In this document: in pieces, positions 21,303 through 32,812 of the stretch
Layout: the number at the start of each line of letters is the position of its first letter
Position numbering within the stretch: position 1 is the first letter of the stretch
Source: Eutypa lata
Taxonomy: Eukaryota; Ascomycota; Sordariomycetes; Xylariales; Diatrypaceae
Assembly (NCBI GenBank): GCA_022661535.1
Contig: JAKULF010000001.1
Location: forward strand, 682,001-746,000
Length of the DNA: 64,000 nt
Direction: 5' to 3'
Notes under the pieces: model-generated
Database searches by the model: none
What the model saw: the letters and a program-made list of their open reading frames with translations, nothing else
Told to the model about the DNA's origin: nothing
Made by a program: the position numbers and the translations under genes

Positions 21303-21587
21303 GAGCAGCCCATTTCGGGAGGCAATAGGATCCAAAACGGGAAGCCTCCATTCCGGTACAGCCACCTAAGGATTCCCTACTTAGTCCTACTCGATCAGTA
21401 TTCGCTAAAATGGCGAATTCATCAATTGTCGATAATCGATCGAGAGAGATAGGCTTGTTCGAATGAGAGGCCTGAGCGATAAACTGGGGAAAAGGGGGTG
21501 GTTCGCAACGTAACTCAATAGTGAAATGATTTGCTGGCTCAACCATTGAACCCCCTAATTAAAACCCTTAAAACCTCAGGAAGATGC

Positions 21588-23210
21588 TTAATAATTGTCC
21601 AAGAATCTTCTCGGCTTGCCAAGCCACTCCACCCAGCCAGGCTTTTGAGTCCCATCATCGTCATATAGCATCATCGCACCGATGGAGAAGAGGATTGTGG
21701 TGCTAATATTCCAGAACAGCACAACCCCCCTAATCCACTCAGATGTCCTTCCATTCCGTGAAATTTGAGCTCCCGGGATGAATAGCCAGATCCACATCAG
21801 TGCCATGGTGACAGTGAATGGCCCCAAAATATACTTCAAAGGGGGGTTCGATTCGTGCCTGCAAACCTCGAACGAAATTACCATATAACAACCAAATACC
21901 CAAGTCATTGTTACCGCGAAAACCAGACAAACGATGAATAGTACAAGATGCTCGAGAACGTAGGATTGGTTGCATATACATTCATCTGTTTTGGCGGACT
22001 TCCATCGCCTGATGATACAGCCTGTAGGAAAGACATTAAGGCGAACGTTATAAACAACAGGAATCAGAAGAACGACGAAAATTTTATAAAACGATAAGGG
22101 TACGTGTTTCATGATCTCCGGTAAAGGCAAGGTGCGGAAAAACACGGACAATGTGAGATATCCAAAGACGGGGAGGAGAAGAATCGTGAGAATGGCCCGG
22201 GTGGCTTGATGGTTCAGTTTCTCTTCTAGAGCGACCGCAGGCCTAATCAAAGCCATTGCACTGGTATTGTTCAGCTCGCGACGAGGCGATGTAAGCAGTA
22301 AAGCTTGTACCGCTGCCCAGCCACACACCATAAACCATGCGGGAACAGCTATGTGCGTGGGGATTGTCACAGCAGCGAGTTTGATGACGATAAGAATTAC
22401 CGCGACTATGCTGAAGAAACTAATGGTATGTTCAGCGTGAGATCGCCTAGGCGCCGTGCTGAAGATCCGCGAAGTGCTAGTGAGTCGTGCAATTTCAAAG
22501 TCCAGATCTTGTGCACCGCCTCCCTCAAGTTGTGGGAGGCTTCTAACACGGGGGGATGTTGGTTGGTGGCCGGTGATATCGATGTCGCCATTAGGAGAAG
22601 ACTCCCTATCTAAGTAGGGACCACCGCTATTAGGGGTGCTATAATCTGGGGAGAGAAGCATTACCAGCTCATTCTCGGAATGCCTCGGCATAGCTTCAAC
22701 GATAGTGTTTACCATATCGTTTTGGGCTGTTGGGGGAGATGGATTATATAAACTCGCGACACGCTGAGAGGCTTGGGTCATCCTAAAATACTGTGAGCCG
22801 TTTCCGGCAGCCTTTGAATGGTCCGGAAGACGACCGTGTGACCGTAATAATGATGTTGCTGCAAAGGTTACTTGCAAATGTCCCCAGAAACCCATTGGGT
22901 TGTCTGGCGAGACATGGCGTTGCTGGAACGCTGCCCAGACACCATCAACTAGGGCGAAGAGGAGCAGTAGCACCTCTAGAATGCAGGCAAGCGGGTTTAG
23001 CCGCCAGAAAAAGAAAACCGTACGGCCTAAGATGCTCGTTGGTCGTACGTAGAGCACGCTTCCGAAGGGCTGGACTAAAAGACAAAGACTTAAGCTTAGG
23101 AATAGCACCAAGACGTTGGCCTGGGAGAAGGTACTGTTCTCGTCATTCGAAGGCATATCTCGTACCGTGGTGGCGGACAAGCGCATGACGGTTTGCTCGT
23201 TAAAAGACAT
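21588..23210 (-). CDS. Orphan polytopic membrane protein
   Basis: An uninterrupted 540-aa frame starts at an ATG. I do not recognise the family. Hydrophobic segments, probably membrane helices, lie at about residues 32-50, 67-90, 265-286, 290-310, 337-360, 368-390, 415-440, 455-475 and 492-515, that is about nine. Between the second and third is a polar loop of roughly 170 residues rich in Ser, Pro and Asn, probably cytosolic and disordered. A Cys-containing stretch (KTDECICNQSYVLEH) precedes the seventh helix. There is no obvious signal peptide or transporter signature. The general look is of the many uncharacterised integral membrane proteins of filamentous ascomycetes, some near secondary-metabolite genes, but no such genes are adjacent here. 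That it is a real gene is well supported by length and hydrophobic pattern. Confidence 0.75.
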   Translation of the reverse strand: MSFNEQTVMRLSATTVRDMPSNDENSTFSQANVLVLFLSLSLCLLVQPFGSVLYVRPTSILGRTVFFFWRLNPLACILEVLLLLFALVDGVWAAFQQRHVSPDNPMGFWGHLQVTFAATSLLRSHGRLPDHSKAAGNGSQYFRMTQASQRVASLYNPSPPTAQNDMVNTIVEAMPRHSENELVMLLSPDYSTPNSGGPYLDRESSPNGDIDITGHQPTSPRVRSLPQLEGGGAQDLDFEIARLTSTSRIFSTAPRRSHAEHTISFFSIVAVILIVIKLAAVTIPTHIAVPAWFMVCGWAAVQALLLTSPRRELNNTSAMALIRPAVALEEKLNHQATRAILTILLLPVFGYLTLSVFFRTLPLPEIMKHVPLSFYKIFVVLLIPVVYNVRLNVFPTGCIIRRWKSAKTDECICNQSYVLEHLVLFIVCLVFAVTMTWVFGCYMVISFEVCRHESNPPLKYILGPFTVTMALMWIWLFIPGAQISRNGRTSEWIRGVVLFWNISTTILFSIGAMMLYDDDGTQKPGWVEWLGKPRRFLDNY

Positions 23211-23996
23211 GGCGAAGATCTACTCCTCAAAACGCTCCTGACGGAGTAAAATGTTATTACCCTAAGGCTGATGTGTTTGCAAGAGTCTGTAAGTCTAGAA
23301 TGTAATACCACTGTTATAGGATATAACAACAAGTTCCGATATTTGCGACTCACATGTATTTTATATGCACCTCAGATACCAACACAATTTGAGAAGGGAC
23401 GAGTAATATCAATACAACCTCGGATGTGCTTTACGCCTGGCCAGAGCCTATGAAACGAGGCAGTGCAGAACTTCGCCCTAGGCTGACTTAGATACATAAT
23501 ACTGTGAGAGAATTGCTATCAGCATGAGGTTATCACTCACCAATAGCTGCTTGCTGATACCCTGAAGGGGGGTTGGGTGACCTTGACCAATGAGGCTCTA
23601 TGGCCTCTAAGTAGCTTCACTATACATCACACTTTGCCATCCCATACAGACTAGATCAATTATTGCAATCTCAGCAACTGTTACAATATGCAGGCAGCTG
23701 TATTGTTTTAACAGATTGTGTAAGGTGTAATGGTCACCAAGAGTGAATGGGAGAGTAAAAGGATGTTATATTCCCTAAAACTAATGGTCTGCTCCGAGTC
23801 CAGCCGGGACTAGATTGCAACTGCCACCAAGAGCTGTAATATGACATGATAGATCTTTTGGTATGAGGTGTAATTTTCTAATATTCTGGATTGATTGACT
23901 TCGAACACGGATAATGTCTCTCCAAATCAATCATTATGATCAATCATTAATGAATAAAAAAGAAAAGGGGTAGTAGTAGCCGAGGGCAAAAAGGGC
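23211..23996. other. Intergenic region, 5' of membrane protein
   Basis: AT-rich DNA between the membrane-protein start and the 3' end of the 5S rRNA gene. No gene is seen in it. Confidence 0.4.
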
Positions 23997-24001
23997 AAAA
24001 A
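23997..24001 (-). terminator. Pol III terminator of 5S gene
   Basis: A run of five T on the minus strand (five A on the plus strand) directly abuts the 5S 3' end. A second T5 follows a few bases on. Confidence 0.75.
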
Positions 24002-24119
24002 CATACAACACCAGGGATTCGCTGGTCGTCACCGACCCAACTACTAATCCGGCGGTATCTGGCTTAACTAGGGGAGAGCGGACGGGATCCCGTGTTCTCC
24101 AGATCCTATGGTCGTATGT
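24001..24119 (-). rRNA. 5S ribosomal RNA
   Basis: On the minus strand the sequence runs from ACATACGACCATA (5' end at 24119) through GGGATCCCGTCCGCTCTCCC and TTAAGCCAG to TAGTAGTTGGGTCGGTGACG and ACCAGCGAATCCC, ending TTGTATGT at 24001. This is the fungal 5S sequence, 119 nt long. The ends pair to form helix I (ACATACGAC with GTTGTATGT), and a T run follows directly. In Pezizomycotina 5S genes are dispersed singly rather than lying in the rDNA repeat, and this copy fits that. The 5' third differs in several bases from the Neurospora alpha type as I remember it, so it may be a variant type. TFIIIA-dependent internal promoter elements are expected within the gene. Confidence 0.95.
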
Positions 24120-25584
24120 ATTAGATATTGTTCCTACTTTGTGTTATATAGTCAGGGTGCTGAAGAAACAGGAAAGAAGGGGGGAAGTATCGGGGTTCAC
24201 ATGATTGTCAGACAACATCATGACTAAATCAATGGTTCCATTTCCCCAGCACAGCGAGACAATGACAATAATAAGAATGAAGGGTCTGCAGCTATATATG
24301 TAGCTTTATTGAGAGGGAGTTCCCCGGATCATCAGATTGACTATCGTTTCGGACTCTACCTGACACGAAGCCGTCCGTTGACGGGCGGATTTCCGGTGCC
24401 GAAAAAGACCGCGAACATCCCTGTATTCGGTCCGGGCGTGACAAGTTGGGAAAGCCTTTCGTTCTTAAGCCAATTAAGCGAACAGGCCGGCAAACCATAC
24501 CTAGGCAATATCTCGCCATCGCCTCTTTGCACCTGGACCTTTCTATGCCTCCATCGCCAATCCACATAACAATTCCTCCAAACGGGTAGGCTGGCTATTC
24601 GCCTATAAGCGAGTCGGCAAGCCATGTACTCAAACAAAACATTGCGTGTGTGCGCTTCAAGCATCACCACCGACCGAGGTTGATACCATGGGTCCGTGAG
24701 CGAGCGAGCGTTAACGGGTCATTATCCAACCAGGGTGTTTTTGTCTTGCCTGCATTCTGCATTAATAGCCACAAAAGGGCTCCAGCAACGTGGAGAGCGC
24801 GAAAAAGCGAAAGATGGATGTGATATAAATGTAATATAAATAGGGACGGCCGAGGCGAGATTATATGTTTTTTGCCGAGGCTCTTACTCCGTAGTAGGTG
24901 AGCATTCGGCAGGTCACAAGGGTTGAGCTTGGCCTTAAATGACAGGTCTTGGTCGGCATCCTTGTGCTTGACTGGGCTTGCTTGGGGCTAGATCTCGGTC
25001 GGTTTTCCGAAGGTAACTCAGATGACCCGCTATTATTATTATTATTTTTTCTTCCCGGGCGATCTTATCTATTTACGATCAACACTGTATTGTCCATCAT
25101 CGTACAATTTTGTATGAATCACTATATAAATAAGCAGTCTAATGGTAGCGACCCTCATTGTCCACAATGACGATTGTATCTTGAATTTCAATGCCACAAC
25201 AATTAGCAACCAATCAATCAATAGGAAGACGCTGACGCTATCTGACATTAATTGAACATACAAGCTTTGATTAGTGGTTAGCGTCGCTTGGTAACGGCGG
25301 AGCTAATCACCGAGTGACGTAACTACATACAAAGGGAATTCTACGTAAAGCTCAGGTTGCCCTAAGGTCAGTCAGTAGCTTCCGGGTGTAGCTCGAATCT
25401 CTACGACCCCATCAAGACTCCGCCATATCCATTAGCCATATATCCGACAGTTGACTACATTGCTGAGGGCTTCTGGTTCTTACTACTTAATAACCATCTA
25501 CTTATAGACCCAGGAATCGTCGGAAGGACTATAGGAAACCACCAAACAACACCATCAACCATCCAGTTACCTACGACGATAGTC
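24120..25584. other. Intergenic region upstream of acyl-CoA synthetase
   Basis: About 1.45 kb. A more GC-balanced patch (24300-24700) carries overlapping short frames on both strands without recognisable motifs. The last 200 bases are a likely promoter/leader for the acyl-CoA synthetase gene. Confidence 0.4.
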
Positions 25585-27857
25585 ATGGCTCTCGCTACAC
25601 AGATGGAAGGCGTCACGCCGTTGTATATGGTGCAGAAGCCCCCTTTCATGGTAGAAATGGCTGATGCACCCAAGGTCGGGGGCGAAACGAAACCATACAG
25701 ACATTTCAAGGCCAAAGATGGCCTAATCTCCCGACCCGAGCCTAACATCGCGACCCTATTCGACATCATCACCAACAGCGCTAAGAAATACGGCGACAAC
25801 AAGGCCATAGGCACTCGCAAGCTCATCAAGACACACATCGAGAAGAAGAAGGTGCCCAAGATTATAGATGGCGTCAAGAAGGAGGTCGAGAAGGAGTGGA
25901 CATACTTCGAGCTGTCCGCATTCGAGTTCATCACACACAAGGAGTTCGAGACCCGTGCTTTGCGTATAGGTGCTGGTCTACGGAAGCTCGGACTAGAGCC
26001 TGCTGATCGGCTACACATCTTCGCTACCACCAGCGCAAACTGGCAGTTCGTGCACCATGGCTGCGCTTCACAATCCATCACCATCGCCACCGCCTACGAT
26101 ACCCTTGGTTCCGACGCCGTCGAGTATTCCCTCACCCAGACCAGCGCGAAGGCTATGTACACGGACCCGCATCTATTCAAGACGGCTAGCAAGCCGCTCC
26201 AGAACGCCTCAGAAGTCAAGTTCCTCATATATAATGACAGCACGAATATACCTATCTCTGATGAGGAGATGGAGAAGTTCAAGTCTTCTCACCCGCAACT
26301 GACCATCATCTCCGTCTCGGAGCTCCTCAAGCTCGGCGAGGAGAATCCCGTCCCACCCGTTCCGCCCCAACCGACCGACCTCTGCTGCATCATGTACACA
26401 TCGGGATCTTCGGGGACACCGAAGGGCGTGCCTATAACCCACGAGGGGCTCGTCGCGGGCGTTACGGCCCTGTGGACGACGGTCGCAGAGGCCGTCTCGT
26501 CCCGCGACGTAGTCCTCGCCTACTTGCCCCTCGCCCACATCCTGGAGATGGCCCTGGAAAACCTCGTCATCCTGATCGGCGGCACGCTGGGGTACGGCTC
26601 GCCGCGCACCCTCTCCGACACGTCCATGAAGAACAGCGCGGGCGACATGCGCGAGCTCGAGCCGACCATCATGGCGGGCGTGCCGCAGATCTGGGAGACC
26701 ATCAAGAAGGGTGTCGAGGGCAAGGTCAACTCCGGCGGCGCGCTGACCCGGAACCTATTCTGGGGCGCCTACAACCTCAAGTCCCTCATGGTGTCGTTAG
26801 GCCTACCGGGGACTGGCCTTCTCGACACCATCGTCTTCAACAAGGTCCGCCAGATGACGGGTGGTCGTATCCGCTTCCTCTTCAACGGTGGCAGCGGCAT
26901 CTCCGACGGCACGCTACTGTTCGTGAGCTTGGTCATCGCCCCCATGATCACCGGCTACGGGCTGACGGAGACCTGCGCCACGGGCGCCCTCGGCTCCCCG
27001 CTGCAGTGGACGCCGCACGCCATTGGCCCGACCCCTCCGGCTCTCGAGATTAAGCTCGTCAGCCTCCCGGAGCTGAACTACAGCGCGGACTCGAAGCCGC
27101 CGCAGGGCGAGATCTGGCTGCGCGGTAAGGCCGTCGCCAAGGAGTACTACAAGAACGAGGAGGAGACGGCCAAGGCGTTCACGCCCGACGGGTGGTTCAA
27201 GACGGGCGACATCGGCGAGATCGACGCCGTCGGCCACGTGAAAGTCATCGACCGCGTCAAGAACCTCGTCAAGGTGCTCGGCGGCGAGTACGTCGCGCTC
27301 GAGAAGCTCGAGGCCATCTACCGGGGCAGCGCCTACGTGCACAACATCCTGGTGTACGCCGACAGCTCGCAGCCCCGCGCCATCGCCATCGTCACCCCCA
27401 ACGAGAAGCCCCTCGCCGAGCTGGCCAAGAGCCTCGGCGTCGACGGCAATGCCCACAGCATACACGCCCACCCGAAGGTCCGCGACGCCGTCCTCAAGGA
27501 CCTCGCCGCTGTCGGGCGCAAGGGCGGCCTGACGTCCCTGGAGATCGTGGGCGGTGTCACGCTGGTCGATGATGAGTGGACGCCTGCTAATGTGAGTTTG
27601 TCTCTTTTCCCCTCCTTTCTGTTGTAATAATCCCTCCCCCTTTTGCTACATATCGTCTCTCGTTATTTATTATGTCTTATCGACATTGGAATAAGTGAAA
27701 AGGAAAAGGAAAAGGTCATGACAAGTAAATGTTATCATTGCTAACATATTATCGCTTATAGGGGCTCGTCACCGCTACGCAAAAAGTCAACCGTCGGGCG
27801 CTGAAGGATCATTACAAGAAGGAGATCGGTGATACGTTTAAGGGGGCTTCTTCTTGA
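25585..27857 (+). CDS. Long-chain fatty acid-CoA ligase (Faa1/Faa4-like)
   Basis: The enzyme activates long-chain fatty acids to acyl-CoA with ATP, through an acyl-adenylate, feeding lipid synthesis, import and beta-oxidation. Exons are 25585-27591 and 27762-27857; the intron 27592-27761 is 170 nt (GTGAGT...TATAG). Omitting the second exon would replace the true C terminus NGLVTATQKVNRRALKDHYK. The protein is 700 aa, the usual Faa1 size. Seen: the AMP-binding P-loop YTSGSSGTPKGVPITH, LPLAHILEM, NGGSGISDGTLLF, ITGYGLTETCATGALG, the motif DGWFKTGDIGEID, then RVKNLVKVLGGEYVALEKLE. The catalytic lysine is expected in the C-terminal domain, in the VNRRALKDHYKKEI segment. There is no C-terminal SKL, so peroxisomal import by PTS1 is not suggested. 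GC3 climbs from about nt 26350. Confidence 0.95.
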
Positions 27858-28434
27858 TCTGAGAGAGGATTAAGCACTCTTGTGAGAGAGGATGGAAAGA
27901 AACGGGAGGAGTGAGTGCCGGCCTACCTAATCACTACGTCGAGAAGGATTGCGGCGGGCGGGCGGACACAACTTCGCTCATCGCTCCTAGGCTAGCTGAA
28001 AGGGGAGGGAGGACCTTCATATGCATGTATATCTTATACGACATGCGGCAGGATAGGAAGGTCTGCCTACCTACCTCACCGCAGCACATTTGTCTACTTG
28101 TAGCAAGCGTTATAGCACCGTGGTTGTCTTCTGCGTGCGATTCGGTGATACCTGAGGAGGGGAGAGAGGGGGAGGAGAGAGAGAGAGACAGACAGAGAGA
28201 CAGAGAGAAGGGGAGGGTTGAGTACAGACAAACATCCTGGATGCAACCATGTACTTTTTATAATCTTCTTATACTCCCCTTCCCCATTGTACCTAAGCTA
28301 CGTTTCTTACGTGATTAGTAATGCTCTTGAAATGACTTTTCTACCTACTTAACCATATCATCAAGCTGTCCGCTGTTGGCTGCTATAGAGAAAACGTGTA
28401 TCTATGTTTGTAGTTCGGGTGGTGCTTATTATCG

Positions 28435-28476
<42 letters not shown>
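28435..28476. repeat. (CTGC)n tetranucleotide repeat
   Basis: There are about 10.5 perfect units over 42 nt in the convergent spacer. A polymorphic length is likely. Confidence 0.9.
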
Positions 28477-28762
28477 AGTTTGCCTACTTGCAGTAAATGT
28501 GCCGGTCAATTTTAGGCGATCTTTAGTTTTATACATACATCCTTTGAATACTACAATCTAGGTACATACCTGACGCATTGTGTAGAAAATTTTGCATCAT
28601 CCTACACAGGGTGGTGATCTCATCGCCGTACATCAGTCATCATCAAAGGCTTCGGAGAAACGGCAAAGCTTGAAACGAATTTCTTTCTTTCTTTCTTCTC
28701 TTAACTAGCTACATATCTCATAAAACCACATACTACCAATATAATGACTATATACGACCGCG

Positions 28763-28764
<2 letters not shown>

Positions 28765-28803
<39 letters not shown>
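28765..28803. repeat. (GCTT)n tetranucleotide repeat
   Basis: There are about 9.75 perfect units over 39 nt, 290 nt from the CTGC repeat. Confidence 0.9.
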
Positions 28804-29120
28804 ATACCTAAGCAATTGCCCTACCCGTAGTCCAGAAATAAGACATACAGACGACTCGGCATTGTCATCTAAGCAATCACTCACTTCACCTTCCTAACGC
28901 CAGCCAGTCAGCCAGCCAGCTAACTAACTAATCAGTCAACAAGAACTAAGCAAAACATTGCTGCAAGAAAATGTGAGGCAACAACAAATGTAGGCACTAG
29001 TTAGACTAAACAGTTTAATTTCGAAAGGGAGTCTCTTTGCGCCCGTGTCATGTTCAGTTCATGCTCGCTAAAAAAAAAAAGAAGAAAGAAAAAGAACTCC
29101 TTCCTGTATGCGATGATGGT

Positions 29121-29174
29121 GATGATGGTGTTGGTGGTGTTGGTGGTGATGATGGTGTTGGTGGTGTTGGTGGT
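29121..29174. repeat. Perfect tandem duplication of a 27-nt G/T-rich unit
   Basis: Two identical 27-nt units start at 29121 and 29148 (GATGATGGTGTTGGTGGTG, and so on). Further GGT units follow to about 29183. One strand has many GG pairs and could fold into a two-tier G-quadruplex. Confidence 0.85.
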
Positions 29175-29493
29175 GGTGGTTGGTTGATTAATTGATGAAT
29201 ATGCAACAATGAATGAATATCCCGAATCGACGACATCCTTTGCCCGTCTGTCTCTTCCTTTGCAATCCAGATATGATAGGTATGGTATGGTACATGCTCC
29301 GAACTAAGCCATCACCCATTCCATCCCCTCTCCGTCTCCTGACTACTTCTCTGAGCGGCATGTAGGGACCTCAAGTAACCCGTAGTAATACCCACCCACG
29401 GTCCGGTGATTTCCCTTCATCCCGTTCAACTCACGCGGGGCCCAATGAAATCATGTACATATGTACCCAGAGATAAACCACCAGACAAGCCAA

Positions 29494-29783
29494 TCAGTCA
29501 TCCCTGCTAGCCCACGGAATATCCTTCCGCTTATAAAACAGCATGACAGGCGTCTCCTTCGCGCGGCACTCGAACAGGTCGCGTTGGGTCCGACTATCCA
29601 TCTCGGCCTCGTCGATGCGAGAGTCGTTGCACCGGGTCCACAGGTTCCCGCTGCCCTCGCGGACCCACGTCCAGTAGTGGCCGGAGTGGCTGTCCGTGCC
29701 GCTATGGATGACGATGGCGTACAGGTCGTAGACGGGGTCCTCCTCGTAGCCGCCGAGCATGCCCTCGGGCAGCCGCTTGCCGC

Positions 29784-29814
<31 letters not shown>

Positions 29815-32812
29815 CAGGAACGGGCGCAGTTGCGCCTTGTCGTCCACGTAGCTGTGCCGGCGCAGGTCCAGGTCGTCGAAGGGGAACTCCATCGGGAAGG
29901 TGTTCTTCAGCGGCACCTTGGCCGTGTGGATCGTGCGCAGCACCTTGACGCAGAGCAGGGGGGCCGCCCGCAGGATGAAGTTCCGCCGCCGCTTATACTT
30001 GTGCTTGCAGGTCTCGCACGTGGTTTCGAGGACCTCGTCGGGCGCGAATTCCCGGTCGACCGCGGCGGGAAGGCTGTCTATTTCGCTGCTACTGCCTCCT
30101 CGGATCTGGGTCTCGGCGGCGGGGTAGGCGACGATGAAGGGCTCGGCCTCGAGCTTGTACGATTTCGCGCTGCACGCGGGGTTCATGCACGTGAACTCCT
30201 GCGAGATGACGTTTTGCCAGTACTTGTCGACGATGGAACGATGGCGGTCATAATAGGCTAGCCACGTGTTCAGGACGTCGCCCAACGGTGCCTTTTGGTT
30301 GTGGATCTTGGGCGTTTTGAAGTCCGGCTCGATTGCATTGATGTTACGCTTGGTGTTGGTCTCCATATCTAGTTGGTCGAGGAGGAACGTAGTAAGTTCT
30401 TCTGCATCATGTTGCTCGTTGTCTCCGAATTTGATGAGTCTATTTCTGTACTCGTATCCCTGATGGATCGATCGTAAATAATCCTAATTCGTGTTAGTAC
30501 AATCTCAAGCACATAGAAGTATATAAACTTACCATGAGAAGCTTGGCCCTCATTGTATCGAACTGTCTGTTGTTGAGATACTGAAATATACTACCGAGGA
30601 TCCTTGAGAGCAGCTGTGGTGAAGGCCTGTCTGAAGTGTGATCCGCAGGACGCCACGAGACCGGCCAATCACTGCGAGTTACTTCATTAGTGAACTGGGG
30701 AGAGGCAAGAAGTGCTTGTAGAACCGAGTTGCAATAACACCATTGGTAAGGGTTCTCAAGGCCCGTCCTCTTCCTACGGGCTAGGCTAGCAGCACCCTTT
30801 TTGGCATAGACCCCGGAACTTGACCCGTCCTCTTTAGTTTCAAGCCCGCTATATCGAGTCCTCGGTACTGCAGGGGCTGGACGAGCTGGCGGAGCTGGAG
30901 AAATCTTATTGTATATATGTTCTTCGTTAGATAGAGAGGGGACGCCAGCTGTGGAGGTCATTGACTCTTGTAGCTGAGATACAGAAGGAAAGCGGCGCAT
31001 AACCTCCTCGGGAGACCTATAGTAGTCGTTAGGGGATGATGCGGCCTCATCCGCCTTTATTGACTTTTCGAACTGCTCGATTTCTTTTTGATTTAACGTC
31101 TTCGTCTTGGTCCTGGCCCGCCTCCTATCAAGTGCCCTTGGTCCACGCGGTCTTCTTGGTGCTTGACCCGTCCTCGAAACAGCCAGAGACCGGAGCCCGA
31201 GTTCATCCACCCAGGCCTCCAGACCACCTACCAAAAGTTTTGGAGGATTTCTAAGTTGCTTGCTATAGCTATAATGTGTTAGGGCTTGCATTATTGTGTA
31301 GATGATGGTGTTCTGTGTGTTTCTAGTTGTTGGCCGAATAGATGTCGAATCTTGATCATAGACAACAACTAGATCAACCTTATCACGTTGTTCAAATGTG
31401 AACTTTTCTATAGGATCAGCCAGTATCATACTGTCCTGAATTTCGTCGGCGGATATATTTGCACGCGACAGGACTTCAGGCTCGATACAAATGGTCCTCT
31501 GGGACATGATATGTCCTTCACCGAACGCCTCTCGATCGCGGACATCAATAAGGAGTAGTTGCACTTTATCACTTCCTCGTTTCATGTAGCCTATAAGCTC
31601 TTGTACCGTGATAATCTCGCCTTCGGGAATTTCAACCCCAGACGGTCGCGGGGACGGGGGTGGATCGCCGTACGTGTGTGCAGTGATAAACTGTTCTCCG
31701 CCAAAAGTCCTGATGGCATTTTCCATGGAAGTCCTAGCAGACACGCTGGGGACGGAAGCTATGGAATTGGTCCTGCTGAACATGCCCCGAGGCGTACTAG
31801 ATGGTAGATCAGCCACCTCACTTGTAATTGTCCCCCTCGCGGGACTATATATGGCGTCAGGAACCTTTGGCATGGGTGGTACGGAAGAGCCTATCGAAGC
31901 TTTTGATCGATGCGCAGTAGGTATTTCCCTAGGACCAGCGGGCTTTAAAGGGAGGACTCCATTGGAAGATGGCTGGGGATCACGCAATTTTGCAAAACGA
32001 CTACTAAGATCCTGTGACATTATCTTAGTATTCGGTGTGATAGTGTTGCCATGTAAGGCCTGCGGCTTCGGAAGAACTACAGGTTTCGACTTGCGCGTAG
32101 CGTCTGTAACGCTGTTCCCCCTGGAATGGCTTTGTCCGGTGAAGCCGGAAGTTGACCTTGCATCATTTTGACGAGAACCACCGTTGCGGAGTTGAGACTG
32201 CGCTGGGTCATTCGAGGGAACGGTGGGCAAGCTCATAAAAGTATTATCACCAGAGGCTCGCGAGGGGCGTGTCGGTTGCACGCCGCTTCGCTTGTTGTCC
32301 TCCTTGATGAGAACCTTGATCTTCTCGAACGTCTCGCCATTCTTGGTAATTTTCACTTTGAGCGCGTTATACAACCGGCCGAGATCCTCACGGTCATGTT
32401 TTAAAGAAGGATAGTCCTTGTGTTTAGGAACGGCATCAACGGCTATTGTAAAAGCTTTAATATACTCTTGCAACGCCAAATCTGGGCGCCGAAAGTCATT
32501 AAAGGTAATCGCTTGTCGCATATGACTATCACCTATCTCAAGGACTTTGCGCAAGGGGGTATGGGGATCGAGGTCGACTCCAACAGAAGTCAAGTCGTCG
32601 ATGTGTCGAAAGGGTGCCTTTCCGCCACCAGCAGGCTTGCCATTTCCATTTGTAGTAGGGAAGTTCGGGTTTCCATTGCTATTATGTTTCATCGATGTAC
32701 TCGTACTCGTGCTCGTGCTCGTGCTCGAATAACCATTTACGCCTGAGGCCATACCGTCTTGTGCGCCAAACGCAGGAGGGACAGTGGGCCTCGAAAATGC
32801 AATAGGGCTCAT
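29494..32812 (-). CDS. DOA4: Ubiquitin carboxyl-terminal hydrolase, Doa4/USP8-like
   Basis: The enzyme removes ubiquitin from endosomal cargo before multivesicular-body sorting and recycles ubiquitin. Exons in transcription order are 32812-30533 and 30483-29494; the intron 30532-30484 is only 49 nt (GTAAGT...ATTAG). The join reads KLLMDYLRSIHQGYEYRN; total 1089 aa. Order of parts: a USP8-dimerisation/MIT-like helical region (about residues 65-165; IDDLTSVGVDLDPHTPLRK), a disordered linker, and a rhodanese-like domain (about 395-550; LLLIDVRDREAFGEGHI). The rhodanese loop has Asp where an active Cys would be (VVYDQDS), as in catalytically dead Doa4-type rhodaneses. The USP domain follows: Cys box GLENPYQWCYCNS, GDNEQHDAEEL, a zinc ribbon (CMNPAC, CETCKHK) and His box GTDSHSGHYWTWV. 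A poly-Ala tract sits just before the His box. A Thr-Ser dipeptide run lies near residue 35. VPS27 lies head-to-head. Confidence 0.92.
29784..29813. repeat. GCC/GGC triplet repeat coding for poly-Ala in the Doa4-like gene
   Basis: About ten GCC-type triplets encode an Ala tract between the finger and His-box parts of the USP domain. The repeat is in frame and does not break the reading frame. Confidence 0.85.

Larger units (their letters stand above)
20160..21587. other. Convergent intergenic region with hairpins
   Basis: This is shared 3' flank of REI1 (+) and the orphan membrane protein (-). It contains a CA run near 20638-20646, twin hairpins at 20800-20845 and an inverted repeat at 21265-21302. 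No gene is recognised. Confidence 0.5.
27858..29493. other. Convergent intergenic region rich in microsatellites
   Basis: This is shared 3' flank of the acyl-CoA synthetase (+) and the Doa4-like gene (-). It contains purine-rich GAGA runs (28160-28215), two tetranucleotide repeats and a duplicated 27-mer, listed separately. No gene is seen in it. Confidence 0.5.

Noticed and set aside
26472..27053. 193-aa second frame inside the acyl-CoA synthetase
   Set aside because: It is an Arg/Gly/His-rich shadow in another frame of a clearly functional enzyme.
28435..28803. CRISPR-like array
   Set aside because: These are uninterrupted tetranucleotide microsatellites without spacers, in a fungal genome.
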